The translations under genes were made by a program, and so were the position numbers. Shown here one piece after another: positions 11,721 through 22,804 of a DNA stretch of 64,000 bases; the stretch's first letter is position 1, and the number at the start of each line of letters is the position of its first letter. A model generated the notes under the pieces. It saw only the letters and a list, made by a program, of their open reading frames with translations. It had not been told where the DNA came from and ran no database searches. This DNA is from Reticulitermes lucifugus (Eukaryota > Arthropoda > Insecta > Blattodea > Rhinotermitidae): assembly GCA_026260175.1 (NCBI GenBank), contig JAKCWW010000148.1, forward strand, positions 62,465-126,464. Reading direction: 5' to 3'.

Positions 11721-13383
11721 TTTAACTTAATGTTTATTTAAGGGTTGTCAATAGTTCAGATTACATACTGTCTAATGAGAAAATAATTAGTGAATATGAC
11801 TTGGCAGAGATGCGGAAGGAAGCGCTAGTGACCCAATTTCATATTCAGTCATAGCATTTGTCTTCAGCGATCAAAAAAAACACAAAACACTTTCCTCAGT
11901 CTAGCTGGATATCGGACCGAGATCAAAACCCGGTATCTAAGGAATATTTAGCAGGAGAGCTGATCACAAAACGCAAAATGACAGCTCCCTCAGTATTCAA
12001 CAAAGTAGTTTTTGTTAAGCAACAACTTTTACATAATTCCTGTGAGATACTAGTTCCTTGATATCTCGCAACTCAAGAATGGTAGGCCCATTTTGTTCTA
12101 ATGACACGTAATAATTGAATCACGTAGCAGCTAAAACATCACAGGCCACCAACTCTACCAGTTTCAAAGCATAACAAATATATTTTGAATAAAATATTAT
12201 CATGCATTCAACAAAAATAAAAAATCCTTGAACAATAACACTAAAAATTAGTGGACCAAAAGAAATTACGTCATTAAAGTCTAAGGCTTAAATCATAGAA
12301 ATTGCATTTTCAAATAACGAATTAAACTCAAAGGACATGAAGTTACTAAAATAAAGTTTAACTCTCCACAGTGTACATCTTGGCTAGTGTGTGTATTGTT
12401 TTAGAATAAAAGTGCAGCCTTGCGGACAATTATCTATGGATAAAAATATATATTTACGGACTGAATAATTAAATACTTTCAGAAGAGTTTGCATATACTC
12501 ATATATCTCTCCTACTTCCCTTTCCAAACTTATTAAAAATTCATAAAATATTTGGCATTTCTCCAAATAATTATCAGTTCCATAAATGACCCACAATCTA
12601 AATATTACCTACAAATCGACCAATGAAAAGGCCCCTGTGACCCGTTATAAGCCCCATAACATTTGGACAACCTTTTCTCTGGTTTTCAAATTTCTCTTCC
12701 GTATTTTGTAACATAAAACGCCCTCTTGGAAAGTAGTATAGGCTATCTTCCATCATCTGGTGTTGATTTCAGTATTGCAACATATGTTTCGCAGTATCCG
12801 TCACAGTACCAGTTCCTCCAAATTGCTAATTAGATCTCCTTACATGAGGCTGAACACCGACTGCAGCTACCAGAACACAGTGTTTTTAAATTTAGTGCAA
12901 AATATGGCATAACTATTTATGTAACAAATATATCTATGGCAGTAAGGAGCAGAATTTCTTCGTCCAAAAATTTCAATAGATAAATATACAGTTCAACGTG
13001 TTATAATGTTTAAAAACCTCGAAACCACAAAGCCTATAATTGGAAAAACTGAGCTGGAAAATAAAATAGCAGCAGCAAAGTGACTGGAAGTATTTGAAGA
13101 AAGTTCAAGGTAAGTATGTCAAGAAGTAGGCCTACTCGATGACATTTAAAATTTGACCAACAAAATAACACATAATTTGGACCGTAAACCTAGGAAATAA
13201 TAAAGAAACACGTAGCAAGTTGGGAATCTCAAATAAAATTTCTCTGACCGCCTGTTTGTTTCTCTAGAAGAAATCGTTTTCACATCGATATCTGGTAACG
13301 GTAAGAAAATTGGAGCTTATGTATGACAAATTTAAAGCAGATAAAATCTATTCTTAAAAACATTAAGATAATATTAGGTTGAA

Positions 13384-13409
13384 AATAATAATAACAATAA
13401 TAATAATAC
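13384..13409. repeat. (AAT)n microsatellite
   Basis: An imperfect run of AAT with one AAC interruption. Confidence 0.85.
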
Positions 13410-14152
13410 ATTTGCAAGCAATATATAATTCTGAGCCGGCTGGTTCTTTAAGTCGTAACCACAGCCACATGGATCCAGCAACATAACCTGTGAGCTAAAT
13501 TTGAGTTCTTTTTTGAGCGTTAAATTTTAAGTCTAAATGTGGAAGTAAGAAAACTAAGATTTTTAAGAATGAACACTTGTGCAATAGTACAATTTGAAAT
13601 AAGTGTAATTTCTACTCGGAACTCGCCCTTGTAACATCTTAAGCTAAGCCTAATATTTAATTGCTCTCTGGAAGGACACACATATGTCGACCGTCCCATT
13701 CCTCTATGAACAGACTATCGGATCTAATCCTTTACAATTTTAATGAGAGTAATAATTAAAGATGCTAAAATTATCATCGTAAAATTTAATGTTATTCCAG
13801 CCTCTACTTCTACGTAATACATTAATTTCTGATGTAGACTATGTACCTTCGTACTGTGATTTCCAACTGCTTATAACATTAGCCCTTAACTGTTACTTAT
13901 AATTTCCTTTCCTCACGATATATATTATTATTCTGTTAAGGCCATAGGCCTAATTTTCTAAGAAATGCAACATCCAAGTGTACTTCGGAAATGCAATTAA
14001 ACCTCCAGGCGTGATAAACCTCCCCACTCGGTTCTTGTGAGTGTTTGGTTTCAAGTTTGGCTATCTTACTTCTGTTCAGTAGACATTACAGATATTAAAT
14101 GTGTATTACAATTTATGTTACCCTAAAATATGATGCAAGTATTTGTATAGAT

Positions 14153-14170
14153 GTATATATATATATATAT
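14153..14170. repeat. (TA)n microsatellite
   Basis: A run of about nine TA units. Confidence 0.9.
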
Positions 14171-14960
14171 TCATTTATTGTTAAAGTTGTAGACAAATAT
14201 TAAAGGAACTCATTATGTACCATGCATATCTTCCTTTCAAGGTAAAGCAAAACAACGCCATTATAAGCTATTGCTGATGTACGCAATTTCTAATAAAGCT
14301 AAGACCCTCTTTTCCCCCGTCCTGAAGATAATGATATGATATTTGAACTGCCCTCCAAATCGGAGTGACGTGAATTGTTCTGATTGGCGGAGCTGGAAAC
14401 GCCCCTTCGGACCTCATTCAGCACTCTTTCTCTCCCTATCTCACTCTTAGCCGGAGGGGCTAATTTTTGCACCACTTTTTAATCAAGGCAATATATACCT
14501 CGCCATATTTTTTGACAAAAATTTTACCATTCGCGTGTAAGAAATACACGTATCAAAGCTTTCATAAAACCCTGAGCCTGCAAAAAAAAAAGATCCATAA
14601 GACCGAAGTATCTATTATTCATGTGTTAATATAAAGAAAGAATGGTTCATTTTATGCCTGTGTCAAACAGGAGGTAAATTTTAAATACACGAGGAATATC
14701 ACGTACGATGAAAAGAAAATATGAAACTCCTATTATGTTAGTAGCATAAAAATTGTGTTCAGCTCCAATTGAAGTATACTCTATCGAAACTCGAGACTCT
14801 CTTCATATATATATATATACAATATTATCACGTAGGAGGCCAAATCATTTTTATTGAAATTCTGCTCAATTCACAGTCCGTAAGAATATCATTTGAATAG
14901 TCATTTAGTGCGCTAACCATTAAACGTTTGAGGCGAACCAGGATGCTTGTTTTTATAACT

Positions 14961-15064
14961 CTACATAAGTCACATACGTTTGTTGTTATAACACTACTTA
15001 TGTTGCATATGGTTGTTGTTACAATTCTACTTATGTACTTATGTTACATATGGTTGTTATTTTT
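14961..15064. repeat. three-unit minisatellite (about 33 bp)
   Basis: Three imperfect copies of a unit of the form CTACTTATGTTRCATAYGGTT followed by GTTGTTAYAA occur at 14961, 14994 and 15028; the last has a small internal duplication of ACTTATGT. The array directly abuts the hairpin element at 15070. Confidence 0.75.
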
Positions 15065-15069
15065 CTTCT

Positions 15070-15258
15070 TATATATATCTTATGCAGACAAATGTACACT
15101 GTAATTATGTTATTTTATTTAACAAAATTTTTATTAAATGCTGCCCAACATGTTTCTAGCCTATATAAGGCTCATCTTCAGGGGCAGCATTTAATAAACA
15201 TTGTGTTAAATAAAATAACATAATTACAGTGTACATTTGTCTGCATAAGATATATATA
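15070..15258. mobile_element. near-perfect 189-bp hairpin capped by one hammerhead-like core
   Basis: The two arms (about 70 bp each) differ at only two or three positions. The loop holds a single core, read on the minus strand (15187 to 15140): GCTGCCC, CTGAAGA, T, GAGCC..GGCTA hairpin, GAAAC, ATGTT, GGGCAGC. GCTGCCC and GGGCAGC pair and continue straight into the long arms, so in an RNA of this strand the whole repeat would be one extended stem I closed by the core. There is no open frame. The high arm identity suggests recent origin or repair between arms. No target duplication could be read because the flanks are (TA)-rich. Confidence 0.85.
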
Positions 15259-15264
15259 ATTAAA

Positions 15265-16295
15265 AATGTACGGTACAAGTAACGTAAAGTTTTCTGTTTA
15301 TGTTACACATGGTAAAGAATTTCTCGTTAAGTCGGTCCTAATGGGCTACAGTAATATTCCTTAGCTAATAAACCATATTTCTTTCTTTCTATCTATGTAA
15401 CTGTCCATCTAACGTATCTATATGTATAATTCAAGGTGACCGCCCGTCTGTCCGTTCTTGATGCTCAGTATCTCGAGAAGGAGTAATAATGATAGAAGAA
15501 AAGTTAACAAGCCAATTCATTCTATGCTTGGAAAAACTCCAACGCTTTATTTAGCGCCGTTCCTAGAATACGTAGGAAAAACAAGCTGATGATAATGATG
15601 ATAATAATAATACTATTCAATGTAATGAACAGGAATCACCGCCCCTCACTCCTTACCGGAGTCTGCGGATTCACAATCTGCCACTTACAGCAAGTACATA
15701 CGTTTGAACGTGCAAGAAACTGTGTTAGCTCAACCCTTACAACACGTTGTGTTTAGACTGGTGCCACTGTTTGGAAAAAAATTACTTGTCATTCATGTTT
15801 CATGCAAAAATGACATTAAACAACGCGGTGTGTTGTTATATATTGTGATGGCTCGTTCTAATTTCATTGTGTAACGAATACATAAAACCGAATTATGCCA
15901 AGAGTAGCACATAGAAACATTTTCACTGTAAAATACTGTCTTACAATATGCTCCTTTATATGACATACATCAAGCCGATTTTTATAACAACTTTCTACGT
16001 AAATATAATAAAAATATTACATTAAGAAAACTCGGGAAGTTTTCAGGACGGTGTTATAGCTGCAAAAAAGCAATTGAAGGATTTTTACTTAATTTCTCTT
16101 AAAATCAACACATCAGCAAATAGGAAATAATAACATTTCAGTGTTACTTAAATTCACGTTTTTCAATTCGAGATCCAACAACGGACTGAAATACTGAAGA
16201 TGGAAGGAAGGGAACATTCACAATATAATTTGTGATCTGCTGTGAAGGGTTTTTTTTTGGAAAACGTAAAGGTAACCTATTATCAAGTAGTTATT
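15265..16295. other. unannotated stretch
   Basis: I see no feature that I can support. Confidence 0.4.
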
Positions 16296-16299
16296 TAAT

Positions 16300-16575
16300 A
16301 GGATCTAGGTCTTCCGGATTATGACGTTGTATCGCTGGGTTCGTGTTTCCAAGCATTTCTAAGACGCTATGTTCCTTCGAAGCGGCAGTGGGCCGGTCCC
16401 TCACTGCCGCAAATGCACAAAGACCTCGTAACCTCGGAAAGAGGAGGCCCAAGCCCATATAGGGCTGTCGAGCCATGGTTATTATTAGTATTATGTTCCT
16501 TCGAAGCGTCGGTAAACACTACCCAAACAACACAGCGTCACATCCCATAAGACTCGGAACTTCAACAACACGGCT
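16300..16575. mobile_element. decayed foldback repeat interrupted by a LINE tail
   Basis: Outer parts are imperfect inverted repeats: GACGTTGTATCGCTGGGTT (16323-16341) faces ACCCAAACAACACAGCGTC (16518-16536). The central part contains TTCGAAGCGTCGGTAAACA, which resembles the GAAACGTCGGTAAACA end of the family F core. The repeat is split at 16385 by the insertion described separately. Confidence 0.6.
16385..16491 (+). mobile_element. 5'-truncated LINE 3' end with 17-bp target duplication
   Basis: A 107-bp insert ends in a TTATTATTAGTA tail preceded by GGGCTGTCGAGCCATGG, a shape typical of insect LINE 3' ends. It is flanked by perfect 17-bp direct repeats (TATGTTCCTTCGAAGCG, 16368-16384 and 16492-16508), as expected for target-primed reverse transcription with heavy 5' truncation. 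It sits inside an older foldback repeat and so is younger than it. The LINE clade cannot be named from this much sequence. Confidence 0.75.
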
Positions 16576-16742
16576 GATGGGAACTCAAATCTTACATAGT
16601 GATTAAGTAATCTGTGACTTGCACTTCGCGAAATAAAACCGTTGTTTTCATAATTATTTTATAGCCAAACTTAACGTTTTTGAACAGTTCAAAGTTGTTA
16701 CTAATGTTAAAGCAAAATAATGGTGTAAAATTTTGTTTCCTT

Positions 16743-16966
16743 GATTTCAGGCTTGCGCTGTGATATTCATGAGAACTGCACTCTTCTGGGATACTACGCG
16801 GCGTCATGTAGTAATTGTTTACCGACGTTTCGAAACAACGTATCGGTCCCATCTCCAAGGGCCAAGAGTCCGAGAAAAAAGAAGATTGGACAAATACGTT
16901 GTCCCGAAACGTCGGTAAACAATTACCATACGAAGCCGCGTAATATCCCAGAAGAATAAAGTTCTC
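16743..16966. mobile_element. foldback repeat (family F), nearly complete, with target duplication
   Basis: The element starts with GATTTCAGGCTTGCGCTGTG, then has inverted arms (TCTTCTGGGATACTACGCGG against CCGCGTAATATCCCAGAAGA). Each arm has a core: minus strand 16829-16868 and plus strand 16881-16916, both ending GAAACGTCGGTAAAC. It is bounded by near-identical 14-15 bp direct repeats AAATTTTGTTTCYTT (16728-16742 and 16967-16980). It encodes no protein. The defined 5' end, short length and long target duplication point to a non-autonomous element copied through RNA. Confidence 0.85.
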
Positions 16967-17188
16967 AAATTTTGTTTCTTTCAAAATGTGTCACACCTGC
17001 ACCTTTGTATGAAAATAAATACTAAATACAAAAAGTTATATTTATGAACGTTTTCCAAAAGGAATGTGCAGTGAATTTTTAATCCAGCATAGTTCCAGCT
17101 CTTAATTTTTATTGTTAGGTTGTTATATTTTTAAGCCGGCTGCAATATTTATTATGTTTATATTTGAAAACACCGTAGCCTTCATACA

Positions 17189-18935
17189 ATGAAAAAATTC
17201 CTCATCAGTAAATGTGATAATGTGCAAGGTGGTTTTAGTGAAGAAGCCAGTACAATCGATGATAAATCAACTAAGATAAATAACGTTCGTTCACAATATG
17301 TGGATAATTATGTGAGTTTCGGTTTTTCGTAGACAGGAGATCAATTTTTGGCCCATCCGTTTTGTCGTGTGAAGCAAAAATTATCTTACGGTAGTAGGGT
17401 ACAAAGAAACCTTAAACGGCATTATACTAAGAAACATACAGCTCTTATAAAAAAAGTTGTGTATTGTTCAAGGGGTTAATTCGACAGAAGAGAAATATCT
17501 TCAAACAGTTTAAAAATATCCAATAAAACTCAAAGAGCTGATTAAAAAGGAACCGATATAATACCGCAAATAAAGAAAGCCATCTGCCGTAAAATTGTCA
17601 AAACGATGCTTCATGGTTAGGAGGAATGCTAAATTTAGACATCTCCGTTATCCGAAGAAGAAATTGTCAGAGAGTAACTATGTCGTCTTACATCAAACGA
17701 AATGTGATAAATAATTTCAAAAGTAACATTTTGTTTTGAACATTGATGTGCTCACTGACACAGAGCTAAAACATATGTGTTTGCCTTTCTCCATTTTATG
17801 AAGAAAGAAGACACAAAAAAAAGGAATTTCTGTGTTGCAAAGAACTTCCAGAAAAGGAGGAAGCAGAGGCTATGTTTATTTCATTTCTTCACATTTAGAA
17901 GGACATAAATTTTCGTGGAAACATTTTGTGGGTATCCGTGCCGACGGTGTACCATCTATGATGGTTGCAATCAAAGATTTTGTAACACGTGCAAAAGAAC
18001 ACAGCCAAAAATATATTAATCATCCACTGTTCTTTTTGCACAGACAAGTCCTTTTTAGTAATTCTACATTAGAATAACCTGTCAGTATGGTTGATTTTTA
18101 AAATCAAGATCAATAACGACTCGAATTTTTCAACAGCTCTGTGAAGTTAACAGAAATGTTCAATTTTGAACACAAAAAAGGTAGTTTGTGATAAGGAAAA
18201 AAATTATCTTATGTTTGAGCTTAAAGAAGGAATGTAAATATTTTTAAGGAGAAGGAAATAATATTTTCAGCCGGTGGCGTAGAAATTACTTACAGTTTGC
18301 TACGTTAGCATATGTGGCAGATATATCCAAATATCTTATTAATTTGATACTATTACAAACGTTAGAAATAAAAAAGTTATTTAACCCTGTGGGGAAGATA
18401 TTAGTTTCCCATAAACTTCCATCTGGAAAAGAAGGAAAAACTAAGAGATTTTGAAAAATTTTCCTTCATAAAAAACCAATTCAAAAATATTTCTAATTGT
18501 AATCGAATAATTGCAAACACTGGAGAACAACATTATAAACTTTTATACCCTTGAATACAGCAAAGTATAAGTGGGTAAGAAATCCATTTACACAAACAGC
18601 ATAATATTTGCAATTTGCATTAAGAGAAGAAGAATCAGTTACTATGTCCAAATACCGCCGTCTCTAAAAACCATACTTATTTGCCACTTGATATAGTCAG
18701 GACATTTGTTAACAGAAAAAATAAAGAATTTGCAAGAAAACCCAGAGTAGTTTTGAAGAAGTTTCTAACATTTTACCTCTGCGAATTTGGATTTGCATTA
18801 CACTTAAACACTAATATAAAAGAAAGGTAGCTGCAGTGAGATGGAATAAGTGTCAGCTTACCCCTCATACTTCATACTGCCTGATATCAGCGAAGTAATT
18901 AAGGAATAACAAGTAGAAGTGCCAAATTAAAATAC
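17189..18935 (+). pseudogene. decayed hAT transposase of the ZBED5/GTF2IRD2/FAM200 type
   Basis: Piecewise translation on the plus strand follows the order of this hAT-derived family: MKKFLISKCDN start (17189); YVDNYVSFGF, then a degenerate BED zinc finger with C and RHYTKKH (17300-17440); KAICRKIVKTML (17575-17615); KKEFLCCKELP (about 17820); GIRADGVPSMM with the aspartate of the usual CTDGA motif (17930-17965); FLHRQVLFSN (18030-18065); FLKSRSITTRIFQQLCE (18095-18145); LAYVADISKYL (18305-18340); YKWVRNPF (18570-18590); and the C-terminal dimerisation region KKFLTFYLCEFGFA (18757-18800). The frame changes many times and stops are frequent, so it is an old pseudogene. No terminal inverted repeats or 8-bp target duplication were found. 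An intact family member would be about 550-650 residues, a nuclear DNA-binding transposase. A decayed domesticated copy is the alternative. Confidence 0.8.
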
Positions 18936-19037
18936 TATTCAAACACATTTGTAAATGGGTCTAACTGAAAAGTGGAGTCCTTAAGCCTATATTTTTCAGC
19001 TTCAAAACAGACTGGTAAACTGGTAATGACCAACTGC

Positions 19038-19218
19038 GAACTAATTGGTTTCTGGAATTTGACCATCGTCCGGAAATCTAAAATCACGACGTTTCGGAAG
19101 CTGGACCTGCTTCCGTCCTCAGGTGAAATGGGAGGGAGACACCTACTTAGTTGGGTCCCTTAGACCGAGCTAACCTCAATCACTGGTCCAGTGACTGAGT
19201 CCAGAAAACAATTAGTTC
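19038..19218. mobile_element. 181-bp foldback repeat with one hammerhead-like core
   Basis: Ends are inverted repeats: GAACTAATTGGTTTCTGG (19038-19055) against CCAGAAAACAATTAGTTC (19201-19218). Inside, read on the minus strand (19127 to 19081): TTCAC, CTGAGGA, C, GGAAGC-loop-GCTTCC (a perfect 6-bp hairpin), GAAAC, GTC, GTGATTT. The CAC/GTG pairing plus U-A extends the flanking stem. There is no coding potential. A related, more decayed copy may lie at 54.7-54.85 kb. Confidence 0.75.
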
Positions 19219-19224
19219 TCAATG

Positions 19225-20690
19225 TTACATACCATCGTCAAAACCTTTTAGAATTTATACGTTAATGACCAAGCATATTTGTTATTTTTTTTATTTCAAT
19301 CGTTGGTACCCCTGAATTTGGAATCATACCTTTTATGAATATGTGTATATAACACCATAAATACAATATTTATAAAATATAAAAGTGTATGTATTATGCA
19401 ATGTTATTTATATTACCTGAAGTTTACCACCAAAAAAATTCAAAATTCTCAACACGGGAAGCTGGGTTCTTTGCAGAGAGTTAGCATATGTTCAGGAGAG
19501 AGTGGCTTCAGACTGAACAGTCATGTGTGATATGTGAGGATCTCACAGCGGCGACTAGATTTGAAGATCACTGTGTTAGGGGATGTGACGTCATGCACTC
19601 TGGTGATTATCTACCAGAATACACGGCGTCACGTCACAGAAAACCGTAATTTGTAGAGCCTTCCGAATATGAATGGTGGCAATGACTCTATCGCATGCAT
19701 TCCACAGAAGACTCATTTATCAATACATGACCTTATTTTGTGATAAAGGAGGCACTAAATATGTCTCCCACAGCAGCTATTGTCCTACTTCCCGAACACT
19801 GCCATCAGTATACGTACAGACGTTTCTAAGCTCTCACTGCGGTAACTGTGAAGATTATTGCCTCCTGGTATGTAACGCAGTGCAAACTGGTAATTACATA
19901 CTGACGTTTCGGAGGAACTGAATATCTGCATTTTACGGGCAGGAGACTCAAAATATGAAGTTGACACGTTCCTGAAAAGCGCCAGTGTACTCGTATATAC
20001 CAGACTACACGGTGTTGCACCTCACAACGCATAGGTTTCCTTTGTTACTGCACAAAAATTATAAATTACGACCCCTTTCTGGATAATCATTTCTAAGCTA
20101 AGATTATAACAATTAAACTGACATACTGTGTTGTACCCGTAAACCTGGAACACAAGTCTATGACGTAAGGTATTGAATAACTTTTAAATGTGTATAATAT
20201 ATATCCTGCAAAGTCAACCATTACCTTCAAATTTATTTGATACGAAAATAATGTGTTCCTTACTTTCTTTCAGCCCTAAATACGCTTTGCAATACATACA
20301 CTAATTTCCGTCCATGTCTTTCTTTATTCATACATCCGATTCTTATCTGGACATTAATTTCCGTTTAGATTTTTTTGTCCTTTCTGTACAGTTGCATCTG
20401 AAGCTTCTAAGTTTAAAAAAACAAATTATTTTCTTGGAAAGTATTAAACGTTGGTATATATAAATTCATATTACGTCAACAAACCAAACAATAATTAATC
20501 ATAATTAGTTTCAGTATATAGATAAAACGAAAAGTACTGCCTTAGCCGTGACTAATATATTGGACATTGGTCTCAGTCTAAAGGAAGCCACAGCGGTTTA
20601 ATAGTATTGGTGATTACACATCAGAACTAAAATTAAATGATTTCAATTGATACGCAGATCTTCAACATAAGGAGTCTGAAGACTGCATTT
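19225..20690. other. mostly unannotated; one decayed foldback half
   Basis: 19850-19936 contains CTGACGTTTCGGAGGAACTG, the reverse complement of a GAAACGTCAG-type core end, and probably a degenerate foldback remnant. I can support nothing else. Confidence 0.4.
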
Positions 20691-20699
20691 AAGCTGAAT

Positions 20700-20885
20700 T
20701 ATATTTAAAGATTCAGTTCGTACCGCTCAGTAAACACAACTCGTCACTATTAGGAAAACGAGACAGTTAAATCTGTGCAGAGAAATAACCTGACATTACT
20801 GCGAAAATCATATGAAACACGTAGAAACCTTCCGTCGGCTGACACCTGGTGGTACATTCAGTAACCACTGACTTTAAAAGGTTTG
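20700..20885 (+). repeat. dispersed repeat family B
   Basis: It runs from AAGATTCAGTTCGTACCGCT to GTAACCACTGACTTTAAAAG with the block ACCTGGTGGTACATTC between. The same landmarks in the same order occur at 25.0, 38.3 and 42.2 kb. It has no open frame; class unknown. Confidence 0.75.
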
Positions 20886-21186
20886 ATAGATTACTTGAGA
20901 GATTCTTCGGGCCAGTTATTCAGTTAGGCGCCCCTTACCCACCAAGTGAACTAAACTACAATATTTCTTTCTTTTGGGATATAAAACCACGCAGTTTGAA
21001 ATGTGTGCACCAACGGTTAGGAGAAATCTTCTGCCTTCTTCTTCAGAGCTGAAGTATTGAATTTAGTGTTAAAATTCAAAATATCATACACGACTAATAT
21101 CTCAATCTTTAATCGTATCTAGTTACGAAGATATTTCCACACAGAAATGAATAATCTCAGAGGAAAATTTTGAGCCTTTTTAAGTC

Positions 21187-21291
21187 TGTTTGTCGAAGGA
21201 GCTAGGTGAGCGCGGCACCGTAGTTTTTACCAGTACGGCTTTGCGCCCTGGTTAGGAATCCCACAAGAAACAAGAGTCTCAAATGGATCTC
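21187..21291 (+). mobile_element. tRNA-like SINE fragment or tRNA retro-pseudogene
   Basis: A 105-bp insert contains GAGCTAGGTGAGCGCGGCAC (box A-like) and, about 35 bp on, CCTGGTTAGGAATCCCAC, one indel away from a GGTTCGAATCCC box B. It is flanked by direct repeats of about 20 bp (TTTTGAGCCT..TTTAAGTC at 21167-21186 and 21292-21312) that differ by one base insertion. This fits retroposition of a tRNA-derived transcript. No SINE tail region is recognisable. Confidence 0.55.
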
Positions 21292-21314
21292 ATTTTGAGC
21301 CTCTTTTAAGTCGC

Positions 21315-22220
21315 TTACTGATAAACAACTTCTCTATGGACTATTTTAATTTTGTTTTTACTCCTCATTTTGGAGGTTCCAAAGGGCCACATTCCAACAT
21401 GTTTCCCTACAACAATTTTGTAATCTTGCTTTCCTTACCCGAAAAACAAGACATGCATATTCTACAATTCTACAATTCAATTACCTACGAGAATTGGTCA
21501 GAAAATAAGATAGGAGATACATATGTATTTTGGGTTGTTTATTTTTAACTCTAATAAGTCATTTCGCATATAATTGTACTGCCAACTCACTACTGTTCCT
21601 CACAGATCCCGTCACAACGAAGAGATGTACCATATCGTGGAACGAGCGTCTGTTTCCTGTATCAACAATCCTGTCACAAATATTTGCACCTCCCAACCAA
21701 CTTTAAACTTGTTGACGCCAAGATTTTTCCTCATCGCTGGAGACATCTGTTAATAACTTGGCGGCGAATTTCCCCTGATAGAGTAACAATCACAGTAAGT
21801 TCTTCGGTAACGCAATTCAACGCCCTGTAAACTAAATTTCTAGCCCTCGTAAGCAATTTAGAGTGGTTTAAATATCAAACATATTTTCGTCGTGTAATGT
21901 CTTCCATTTTCTATATTATTTATCTCAAAACTTTGAAGAATAAAGCTCATCTGTAGAGACTCAATCTTTAAATCACAGAAAACACACTCCTTCTCCATTA
22001 CAAAGACCAACAATTTAATGTCGCTTAGAGAAGTAAACGTTAATCATTCTAAGAAATATATGAGACGCATAAATAGAGTGGATGGATTTAATATAAAGTT
22101 TGTAATGTTACATTTTATTCTGTAGTAATAAGGCGCTTAACTTTAACTTCTTTACAAAGACACGTCAATGATTTTTGTCCATATTCCGTCGTCGTCTTTC
22201 ACTTTTATGCCTACACAAAA
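21315..22220. other. unannotated stretch
   Basis: I see no supported feature. A 70-codon open frame at 21336-21548 has no recognisable motif. Confidence 0.4.
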
Positions 22221-22225
22221 AATGT

Positions 22226-22313
22226 ATATACAGGGCATACACAAAAGAATGGTTCGGTTTCAATAGTGATCACAATTGAAACCGCACCATTATTTTGTGT
22301 ATACCCTGTATAT
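22226..22313. mobile_element. 88-bp hairpin MITE with CAGGG termini
   Basis: Arms ATATACAGGGCATACACAAA and its near-complement TTTGTGTATACCCTGTATAT bracket a short unpaired centre (TAGTGATCACAATT). Termini TACAGGG..CCCTGTA with flanking TA fit a small DNA-transposon derivative with a possible TA target duplication. The arms are almost perfect, so it is either young or kept paired by gene conversion. It lacks the hammerhead-like core of the other foldback repeats. Confidence 0.75.
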
Positions 22314-22639
22314 GTTCCTACCACTTATTTCCATACCTGTATAATTCGTAAAATACCACAACAAAAGATTTTGAAATAATTTATTATCAATATTATATTA
22401 CGTATTGCATTTCAGACAATTTCTGGGTCGTGGTAAAAACTGTGCAGTAATTTCTTTTACATAGTTATTAACACTGACACAGTTCTGAATTTCATATTTT
22501 GTAATCAATTATACATTAATACGTGGCATCTAATTTTTGTTATATTACTGAATAAAGTATACGATATATGAAATAATATTTATGTGCACGCGAATGATGT
22601 GGGTATATAATAATTTAGTTCCTGACTCATAGTAAGCAC

Positions 22640-22800
22640 ATTTGTTTTCCATTACAATCATCAGTCGGTTAATATTGTTCAAGGAAGTAAACGGTGTTTA
22701 TTCTGAGAACCATTACAAATCCATAAACACAGGCCTACGTTGTAGATCAAATTGCAAATTTGAATTTGGTGCTTATGATGACCACTGTGATTTAAAGTGT
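22640..22800 (+). repeat. dispersed repeat family B, diverged copy
   Basis: It shares TTCTGAGA, a GTTTA/TAATATTG spacer pattern and the terminal GATGACCACTGTGATTTAAAG block with better copies. Only the 3' block is convincing. Confidence 0.4.
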
Positions 22801-22804
22801 TAGT

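Larger units (their letters stand above)
11725..14955. other. unannotated AT-rich stretch
   Basis: I see only simple repeats here: (AAT)n at 13384-13409 and (TA)n at 14153-14170 and 14805-14819. I can support no gene or recognised repeat. Confidence 0.4.
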
